Assembly (NCBI RefSeq): GCF_001625595.1
Contig: NZ_AUXT01000134.1
Coordinates: forward strand, 1 to 49,504
DNA length: 49,504 nt
Origin: Pseudoalteromonas luteoviolacea NCIMB 1942
GTDB lineage: Bacteria > Pseudomonadota > Gammaproteobacteria > Enterobacterales > Alteromonadaceae
Direction of reading: 5' to 3'
This document shows positions 43,506 to 49,504 of the stretch, piece by piece; within the stretch, counting starts at the first letter, position 1, and every line of letters begins with the position of its first letter. The notes under the pieces were generated by a model, which worked only from the letters and a program-made list of their open reading frames with translations, did not search any database and was not told the origin of the DNA. The translations under genes were made by a program, and so were the position numbers.

Positions 43506-46298
43506 ATGACTTTGCTTTGGATACCCTTGATATCCTTGTTAGGCAGTTTACTCTCTTCATTTACAGGTAAGCTATCTCGCAATCAGTCGACTGCAATCAC
43601 CTTGATTGCACCCACTGTGGCCCTTTTATTGGCCATCAATTTAGCTCCCGCAGTATTTGCTGGGGAAGCGATCCGCGCTACTTTAGATTGGGTACCGATA
43701 CTCGATCTGGATGTGTCTTTCCGTTTGGATGGATTGGCACTCTTATTTGTTTTTATGATTTTAGGTATTGGTATATTAGTTATTATTTATGCTCGTTATT
43801 ACCTAAGTGAAAATGATTCAATGCCCAAGCTGTACGCATACCTGATGTTATTTATGACTGCAATGTTGGGTATTGTTATGTCCAACAATGTGATTCAATT
43901 ATGGGTATTTTGGGAATTAACCAGCATCAGCTCGTTTTTGTTGATCAGCTATTGGTGGCATAAATCTGAAGCTCGTAAAGGGGCTAAAATGGCGCTGGCT
44001 ATCACCGGTGGTGGTGGCTTGGCATTGCTAGCAGGGCTATTATTACTCGGCCACATTGTTGGCAGTTATGATTTAGATATTATTCTTGCCAGCCGTGAAC
44101 TCATTCAATCTCATAGCCTGTATGAAGTTGCGTTGGTATTGGTTCTACTTGGCGCATTTACTAAGTCAGCTCAATTTCCATTTCATTTCTGGTTGCCCCA
44201 CGCAATGGCCGCACCAACTCCAGTCAGTGCGTATCTGCACTCGGCGACTATGGTTAAAGCTGGTATCTTCTTATTGGCGCGATTCTACCCAGCGTTAGCA
44301 GGTACTGAAATCTGGTTTATCTTAGTCAGCTTGACGGGCCTTGTGACTTTGTTAGTCGGTGCTTACATTGCGTTATTTAAGCATGACTTAAAAGGGCTCT
44401 TAGCTTTCTCAACTATCAGTCACCTTGGTTTAATCACCTTATTGTTTGGTCTTGACACTGAGTTGGCTACAGTGGCTGCCATTTTCCATATTATCAACCA
44501 TGCAACGTTTAAAGCATCTTTATTTATGGCAACGGGTATCATTGATCATGAAACGGGTACTCGAGACATGCGTAAACTCAATGGCATGTGGCGATTTATG
44601 CCTTACACCGCGACATTAGCGATGGTTGCAGCGGCATCGATGGCAGGTGTACCACTGTTAAACGGCTTCTTGTCGAAAGAGATGTTCTTTGCAGAGACCT
44701 TGCATCAACAATTACTCGGTTCAATGTCATGGCTAATTCCAATTCTCGCGACGATTGCAGGTGCATTCTCTGTTGCATATTCAGCTCGCTTTATTCACGA
44801 CGTATTCTTTAACGGTGACCCCGTTGATTTACCTAAAGAGCCTCATGAAGCTCCGCGTTATATGCGTGTGCCAATTGAGATACTCGTAGCGTTGTGCCTG
44901 ATCGTCGGTATGTTCCCAAATTTTGTTGTAGACGGTATTTTACAGCTCGCCTCGGGTTCCGTATTGGGAACTGAACCACCAGAGTTTTATATCGCAATTT
45001 GGCACGGCCTCAACTTACCATTATTGATGAGTGCTATAGCAGTTTGTGGTGGTTTGTTAATCTATACTCAGCGTAGATACTTATTCCAATTCCAAGCGTC
45101 TTTACCACCTATTAACGCGAAAAAAGGTTTTGAAAAAACCATGCACTCAGTCGTGACATGGAGCCAAAATAAAATCAGTGCCATTGAAAACGGTTCTCTT
45201 CAGCGTTATCTGATGCTTATGCTGTTAGTGGTATTACTAAGCGCAGGTTGGCCATTGTTTGAAATGAGTCAGTTAGTTGGTCAAAACCAGTTAACTCCGG
45301 TTGATATTCACAATGGGATTGGAGCGGGTCTGTTAATGATTGGTGCTATTGGTACTGTAATTTGGCATCGTACTCGTATGGTTGCACTACTGATGATTTC
45401 TGTAGTTGGCCTAATGGTATCTGTTGCGTTTACGCGTTTCTCTGCACCAGATCTCGCGTTAACTCAGCTCACGGTAGAAGTTGTTACTATTATTCTACTA
45501 ATGTTGGCTCTGTTCTTCTTGCCACAAAAAACGCCCAAGGAATCAAGCTCAATTAGAACGTTAAGAGACTTGGGCATTGCGTCAGCAATCGGTGTCATTG
45601 TGGGTAGTATTTGTTACGCGCTTATCACACGCCCATTGACGTCTATATCTGATTTCTTTGTTGCTAATGCGAAAACAGGTGGTGGCGGCACCAATGTTGT
45701 TAATGTGATCCTAGTCGATTTCCGTGGTTTTGATACGCTGGGTGAAATCGTAGTGTTAGGTATCGCTGCTTTGGGTATTTATAAGTTAATTATCCATCTG
45801 CCGTTATTTATGCCAGGAAGTGATTCTGAAGGAAGACCGTGGGCTAAAGAGCGTTACCCATTATTGCTAGCGTCTATCTCACAAAGCCTGTTACCACTTG
45901 CATTGCTTGTGTCTTTCTATATTTTCTTGCGTGGACACAACTTACCAGGAGGGGGCTTTATTGCTGGTTTAGTCACAGCTATTGCATTTATTTTGCAGTA
46001 CATAGCGCACGGCTCCAATTGGATTGCAGAACGTTTCACTTTGAATTACAGAAAGATAATTGCTTCGGGCATTGCCATTGCCCTGTTGTCTGGACTTGGC
46101 AGTTGGGCATTTGGCCGACCATTCCTAACAACGTGGTTTGATTATTTTGATATTCCTTTGATTGGAGAAATTGAACTCGCCAGTGCCTTAGTATTTGATT
46201 TAGGTGTGTACATTACCGTCGTTGGCGCGACTCTGATGATCTTAGCAAGTTTAGGTAAGGTCACTGCGAATACACCAAAAGAAGAGGTGAACATTTAA
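43506..46298 (+). CDS. mrpA: Mrp Na+/H+ antiporter subunit A fused to subunit B
   Basis: 930 residues of membrane protein. Residues 1-770 are MrpA, a NuoL-like antiporter subunit: [15 protein letters not shown] with the conserved Glu137, then [36 protein letters not shown] and a [17 protein letters not shown] helix. Residues about 775-930 are MrpB-like (MnhB), beginning [27 protein letters not shown]. The A-B fusion is the group-2 Mrp form known from several Proteobacteria. The complex exports Na+ in exchange for H+ and resists alkali and salt, useful in seawater. TAAGG lies 13 bases before ATG 43506. It overlaps mrpC by one base. Confidence 0.95.
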   Translation: MTLLWIPLISLLGSLLSSFTGKLSRNQSTAITLIAPTVALLLAINLAPAVFAGEAIRATLDWVPILDLDVSFRLDGLALLFVFMILGIGILVIIYARYYLSENDSMPKLYAYLMLFMTAMLGIVMSNNVIQLWVFWELTSISSFLLISYWWHKSEARKGAKMALAITGGGGLALLAGLLLLGHIVGSYDLDIILASRELIQSHSLYEVALVLVLLGAFTKSAQFPFHFWLPHAMAAPTPVSAYLHSATMVKAGIFLLARFYPALAGTEIWFILVSLTGLVTLLVGAYIALFKHDLKGLLAFSTISHLGLITLLFGLDTELATVAAIFHIINHATFKASLFMATGIIDHETGTRDMRKLNGMWRFMPYTATLAMVAAASMAGVPLLNGFLSKEMFFAETLHQQLLGSMSWLIPILATIAGAFSVAYSARFIHDVFFNGDPVDLPKEPHEAPRYMRVPIEILVALCLIVGMFPNFVVDGILQLASGSVLGTEPPEFYIAIWHGLNLPLLMSAIAVCGGLLIYTQRRYLFQFQASLPPINAKKGFEKTMHSVVTWSQNKISAIENGSLQRYLMLMLLVVLLSAGWPLFEMSQLVGQNQLTPVDIHNGIGAGLLMIGAIGTVIWHRTRMVALLMISVVGLMVSVAFTRFSAPDLALTQLTVEVVTIILLMLALFFLPQKTPKESSSIRTLRDLGIASAIGVIVGSICYALITRPLTSISDFFVANAKTGGGGTNVVNVILVDFRGFDTLGEIVVLGIAALGIYKLIIHLPLFMPGSDSEGRPWAKERYPLLLASISQSLLPLALLVSFYIFLRGHNLPGGGFIAGLVTAIAFILQYIAHGSNWIAERFTLNYRKIIASGIAIALLSGLGSWAFGRPFLTTWFDYFDIPLIGEIELASALVFDLGVYITVVGATLMILASLGKVTANTPKEEVNI

Positions 46299-46669
46299 TG
46301 GAGCTTTTGTATTCTTCATGCGTAGGCCTACTTGTGGCCTGTGGCGTGTTTATGATTTTGCGCGCTAGGACCTTTCCTGTCGTGCTTGGTTTAACAATGT
46401 TGTCCTATGCAGTGAATTTGTTTTTATTTGCATCAGGAAGGCTGTCGATGAACCAAGCAGCTGTATTGGGGTATAGCGAAAACTACGCAGATCCTCTTCC
46501 CCAAGCGCTGGTTTTAACGGCAATTGTAATTGGATTTGCTATGACAGCTTTTGTTGTAATACTGGCAATTCGTGGTCGTGCTGATCTGGGTAATGACCAT
46601 GTAAATGGCACAGTACCGGATAAGCCTAAGGCAGTTTCTCGACAAGCTAAGGAGCAGGGTAAAGCATGA
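46298..46669 (+). CDS. mrpC: Mrp antiporter subunit C
   Basis: 123 residues, three membrane helices, of the NuoK-like MrpC/MnhC family: LRARTFPVVLGLTMLSYAVNLFLF and the block DPLPQALVLTAIVIGFAMTAFVV are highly characteristic. The hydrophilic tail is short. The start overlaps the mrpA stop by one base and the stop overlaps mrpD by four (ATGA). It forms part of the ion path between the A and D modules. Confidence 0.96.
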   Translation: MELLYSSCVGLLVACGVFMILRARTFPVVLGLTMLSYAVNLFLFASGRLSMNQAAVLGYSENYADPLPQALVLTAIVIGFAMTAFVVILAIRGRADLGNDHVNGTVPDKPKAVSRQAKEQGKA

Positions 46670-48177
46670 GTCAACATTTAACATCTTTACCTGTCTTATT
46701 GCCAATGCTGGCGGCAATTCTGATGTTGATGCCGCCGTGTGGGAAAAACCTTAAGATAAGACGTTACGTTTCTGTGCTTATGGGGCTTGTTAGTACGATT
46801 GCATCGGTCAGTTTGCTGGCATATGTTAAAACACATGGTACACAAGTCTATGCAATTGGTGATTGGTCAGCGCCGTTTGGTATTGTTTTAGTTGCAGATC
46901 CACTATCAACTTTATTGGTTTCATTGACTTCATTTTTGGGCTTAGTGTGTGCCTTGTATAGCTGCGCAGGTGATGATGAATTAGGAAGCTTCTTTCATCC
47001 ACTCCTTCATTTCCTAATTTTGGGTGTCAATGGTGCATTCTTAACAGGTGATGCATTTAATCTGTTTGTTTTCTTCGAAGTGCTGTTAATTGCATCATAT
47101 TCACTGCTTATGCACGGTGGAGACAAACGCAATACTCGTGCAGCACTACAGTACGTGATTTTGAACCTCGTCGGTTCATCAGTATTTCTGATAGCTTTGG
47201 GTATTTTATACGGTACCTTAGGCACACTTAACATGGCCGATATGGCCACTAAAGTCATGGAGTTGCAGGGTGATGATGTTTATCTCGCCAAAATAGGTGG
47301 TCTACTGCTCCTTGTCGTATTTGCATTAAAAGGCGCATTACTACCACTTCATTTATGGCTGCCAAATACATACTCGACGGCCATGCCTGTCGTTGCGGCA
47401 CTGTTTGCAATCATGACTAAAGTTGGTGTGTACTCGATGATGCGTGTTTACACATTGATCTTTGGAGAGCAAGCTGGCGAATTAAGCCATATGGCGCAAC
47501 ATTGGCTTTGGTGGTTGGCGATAGCGACTATTGTAATGGGGGCTATTGGTGTATTAGCGAGTCAAGACTTGAGAAAGATGGTTGCTAATTTAGTGGTTGT
47601 GTCTGTGGGTACATTGGTTGCTCTGGTGGCAGCACAAACGATAGATAGCAGCGCAGCGGCTATTTACTATCTTGTACATTCTACGCTGGTTTCCGCGGCG
47701 TTGTTTTTAATTGCGGACTTAGTTAGCAGACAAAGGGGTAAAGTTGCAGATAGGATCACAGCAGGTAGACCCGTTGCTCAGCCACTGTTTTTAGGTGGAG
47801 CGTTTATATTTGCAGCGGTAACGGTTATTGGTATGCCGCCTTTATCAGGTTTTGTTGGTAAGGTTTGGATTCTTAAATCTACATTAGAGTCTGCACACGG
47901 ACACTGGTTTTGGCCAATTTATTTGATTGCCAGCTTAGCGGTATTGGTGTCAGTATCAAAAGCGGGCAGTACGGTGTTTTGGCACCATACAGGTAAAGGG
48001 GAAGCTAATACGGAAGAAAAGGCACACCCCGTACAGGTTGTTGCTGTACTACTACTTGTAGCGGCATCGCCTTTGATGGTCATTTTCGCGGGCCCAATGT
48101 CTGACTATGCTCAATTTGCCGCAGTTGAATTACATAACTTTTACGGCCTTATTCAACATATATTAGGAGGCAAGTAA
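46666..48177 (+). CDS. mrpD: Mrp antiporter subunit D
   Basis: 503 residues, about 14 membrane helices, NuoN/NuoM-like. NLFVFFEVLLIASYSLL carries the conserved helix-5 Glu138, and LKGALLPLHLWLPNTYSTAMPVVAALFAIMTKVGVY is the proton-channel helix pair with its essential lysine. It is one of the two proton-pumping-type subunits of the Mrp complex. Its stop abuts the mrpE start directly, with AGGAGG near the end of this gene serving mrpE. Confidence 0.96.
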   Translation: MSQHLTSLPVLLPMLAAILMLMPPCGKNLKIRRYVSVLMGLVSTIASVSLLAYVKTHGTQVYAIGDWSAPFGIVLVADPLSTLLVSLTSFLGLVCALYSCAGDDELGSFFHPLLHFLILGVNGAFLTGDAFNLFVFFEVLLIASYSLLMHGGDKRNTRAALQYVILNLVGSSVFLIALGILYGTLGTLNMADMATKVMELQGDDVYLAKIGGLLLLVVFALKGALLPLHLWLPNTYSTAMPVVAALFAIMTKVGVYSMMRVYTLIFGEQAGELSHMAQHWLWWLAIATIVMGAIGVLASQDLRKMVANLVVVSVGTLVALVAAQTIDSSAAAIYYLVHSTLVSAALFLIADLVSRQRGKVADRITAGRPVAQPLFLGGAFIFAAVTVIGMPPLSGFVGKVWILKSTLESAHGHWFWPIYLIASLAVLVSVSKAGSTVFWHHTGKGEANTEEKAHPVQVVAVLLLVAASPLMVIFAGPMSDYAQFAAVELHNFYGLIQHILGGK

Positions 48178-48714
48178 ATGAGATTAGAAGCTAGGTATAA
48201 ATGGCTACCGACTCCATTTAGAAGCCTTTTACTATTTCTAGTATGGCTGCTACTGAATAACACCGTTGCCCTTGGGCATGTTATTCTAGGGGTAATTTTG
48301 GCTATTGTGATCCCATTAATTACGCACCCGTTTAGAACCAAGCAGCCTCTGGTTGTGAGACCATTTCGTGCCTTAAGGCATTTAATGTTGGTGCTATATG
48401 ATATTTTGACAGCGAATATTGAAGTAGCCATAAAAATACTTGGCCCGACAAAAAAATTAAAGCCGGGGTTCGTAAAAGTACCGTTGGATTTACAAGAAGC
48501 CATGCCGATTACAATTTTGGCGAGTACAGTTTCTTTGACGCCGGGTACCGTAAGTGCAGAAGTTTATCCATGGCCAGAAACGATTGAAGATGAAGAGGAA
48601 GCATGTCAGAAGTTTTTGTTAATCCATGTTTTAGACTTGGATGATGAAGAATCATTGATAGCGACCATCAAATCACGTTATGAAGCGCCTTTGAAGGAGA
48701 TCTTTGAATGTTAG
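48178..48714 (+). CDS. mrpE: Mrp antiporter subunit E
   Basis: 178 residues of the MrpE/MnhE family, with two to three N-terminal membrane helices (SLLLFLVWLLLNNTVALGHVILGVILAI) and a soluble C-terminal domain carrying ITILASTVSLTPGTVSAEV, the usual conserved block. It starts at the base after the mrpD stop and overlaps mrpF by seven bases. It is needed for complex assembly and full activity in studied systems. Confidence 0.95.
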   Translation: MRLEARYKWLPTPFRSLLLFLVWLLLNNTVALGHVILGVILAIVIPLITHPFRTKQPLVVRPFRALRHLMLVLYDILTANIEVAIKILGPTKKLKPGFVKVPLDLQEAMPITILASTVSLTPGTVSAEVYPWPETIEDEEEACQKFLLIHVLDLDDEESLIATIKSRYEAPLKEIFEC

Positions 48715-48977
48715 ATACGATCATCTTGATTGTTTTTGCCATGATTGGGTTAGCTTTGTTGCTAAACTTATGGCGTTTAGTTGTGGGCCCGTCTGTACCT
48801 GACAGAATATTGGCGTTGGATACAATGTATATCAACACAATTGCGCTTATCATTTTGTACGGTATGAGTATGGGAACATCTTTGTATTTTGAAGCAGCAC
48901 TATTGATAGCGTTACTGGGCTTTGTAAGTACAGTTGCAGTGTGTAAATATTTGCTTCGTGGCGATATTATCGAGTAA
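48708..48977 (+). CDS. mrpF: Mrp antiporter subunit F
   Basis: 89 residues, three membrane helices, with the family block VVGPSVPDRILALDTMYINTIALI containing the conserved Asp residues. ATG at 48708 is preceded by AAGGAGA inside mrpE and overlaps its stop by seven bases. It is a small membrane subunit of the Mrp complex. Confidence 0.96.
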   Translation: MLDTIILIVFAMIGLALLLNLWRLVVGPSVPDRILALDTMYINTIALIILYGMSMGTSLYFEAALLIALLGFVSTVAVCKYLLRGDIIE

Positions 48978-48983
48978 GGGCAA

Positions 48984-49313
48984 ATGATGGATATTTTAAT
49001 TTCAATTTTGCTTTTGATGGGTGGAGCACTTGTTTTGGTTGGCTCTATTGGTTTGGTTAAAATGCCTGACTTTTTCATGCGCCTACATGGCCCGACAAAG
49101 GCAACCACACTTGGTATGGCCTGCTTGCTGTTTGCTGCAATGGCGTACTTTAGTCAATATGGTGATGGGTTTACGCTAAAAGAGATTTTAATTTCTTTAT
49201 TCTTACTTATCACTGCCCCGATTAGCGGATATATGCTGATCAAGTCAGCAATTCATCACCGGATAGACTCTTCAGAGAAAACCACCGGTAAAGAGAATAT
49301 AGAAGAAGATTAA
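48984..49313 (+). CDS. mrpG: Mrp antiporter subunit G
   Basis: 109 residues, three membrane helices, with LVGSIGLVKMPDFFMRLHGPTKATTLG, the signature of MrpG/MnhG. Two adjacent ATG codons (48984 and 48987) could start it. It begins seven bases after mrpF and is the last gene of the operon, completing A/B, C, D, E, F and G. Confidence 0.95.
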   Translation: MMDILISILLLMGGALVLVGSIGLVKMPDFFMRLHGPTKATTLGMACLLFAAMAYFSQYGDGFTLKEILISLFLLITAPISGYMLIKSAIHHRIDSSEKTTGKENIEED

Positions 49314-49340
49314 GCATCAAATAAAAAGTTCGACTATCAG

Positions 49341-49377
49341 TCGTAATGCTGTTCACTTTAGAGGAGGAGCATTACGA
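49341..49377 (+). repeat. Perfect 10-bp inverted repeat with an AGGAGG-containing loop
   Basis: TCGTAATGCT and AGCATTACGA pair perfectly across a 17-base loop that includes GAGGAGG. It lies 28 bases after mrpG and before the operon terminator. It may stabilise the mRNA end. Confidence 0.55.
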
Positions 49378-49411
49378 TTAACAGGGTAACGGCTTTTATT
49401 CATCTTAACGA

Positions 49412-49445
49412 CCCTAGGTCTATTTGGCCTAGGGCGTTTTTCTTT
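49412..49445 (+). terminator. Rho-independent terminator of the mrp operon
   Basis: CCCTAGG and CCTAGGG form a seven-pair stem with a nine-base loop, followed by CGTTTTTCTTT. From here to the window end at 49504 I see no gene. Confidence 0.72.
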
Positions 49446-49504
49446 AAAGAGTACTGTTAAGTCCCCCTCTAAGTGCAGTTAAACGTAAGCGTCTAGCTAA
49501 CTAC

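Noticed and set aside
49361..49460. A possible small gene after the GAGGAGG motif downstream of mrpG
   Set aside because: Only ATT codons lie at suitable spacing, and the reading frame runs through the operon terminator.

Overview
The window looks like a chromosomal segment of a marine gammaproteobacterium of the Alteromonadales, most likely Pseudoalteromonas or a close relative. The reasons are the moderate, slightly AT-rich composition, the conserved rimP-nusA-infB-rbfA-truB-rpsO-pnp-nlpI order behind an initiator tRNA, a TyrR-type regulator, a MipA/OmpV plus DUF3019 pair, an OmpW protein and a group-2 Mrp antiporter. This is inferred from gene content and protein character; no database was searched.

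Left part (about 1.4-20.1 kb, minus strand): seven tightly packed, mostly overlapping genes form one 18.7-kb transcription unit that I read as an enlarged, Gram-negative version of the poly-gamma-glutamate (PgsBCA/CapBCA) synthase. In transcription order it encodes a CapA-type lipoprotein, a CHASE2-GAF-PAS membrane protein without an output domain, a CapC-type membrane protein with a duplicated CapC core and a very large C-terminal extension, an unknown membrane-anchored periplasmic protein, a small secreted putative zinc amidohydrolase, a 1433-residue exported protein ending in a probable outer-membrane beta-barrel, and a 1366-residue CapB-type Mur-ligase-like protein with a long alpha-helical N-terminal extension. 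Together these could make, cross the periplasm with, export and trim an amino-acid polymer. The polymer's identity is not shown by sequence. The C-terminal extension of the CapC protein appears to contain two degenerate copies of the same fold as the small putative hydrolase; this is the most unusual feature I found. A secreted two-domain protein lies downstream in the same direction.

Middle part (20.3-31.7 kb): tyrR diverges from the capsule-like operon with a TyrR-box-like operator in the shared region. Then follow a small secreted protein, a hotdog thioesterase, ompW, a dapE-type deacylase, a three-gene cassette (zinc phospholipase C/S1-P1 nuclease family, parvulin-like foldase, membrane-anchored helical protein), MipA/OmpV with DUF3019, a lipoprotein, a globin-like protein without a recognisable proximal histidine, and a secreted delta-class carbonic anhydrase.

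Right part (31.8-49.5 kb, plus strand): initiator tRNA-Met with a clear sigma-70 promoter, a leader with several terminator-like hairpins, then the translation/RNA-decay genes rimP, nusA, infB, rbfA, truB, rpsO, pnp and nlpI. A predicted HExxH metalloprotease follows nlpI, and then the six-gene Mrp Na+/H+ antiporter operon with A and B fused. No gene-free stretch exceeds 300 bases; the longest are 23885-24173 (with palindromic operator candidates) and 31948-32206 (the rimP leader). Several translation starts were moved from the longest open frame to a start supported by a Shine-Dalgarno sequence or family alignment (capA, the CHASE2 gene, the 763-residue gene, tyrR, ompW, dapE, nusA, rbfA, rpsO, pnp).
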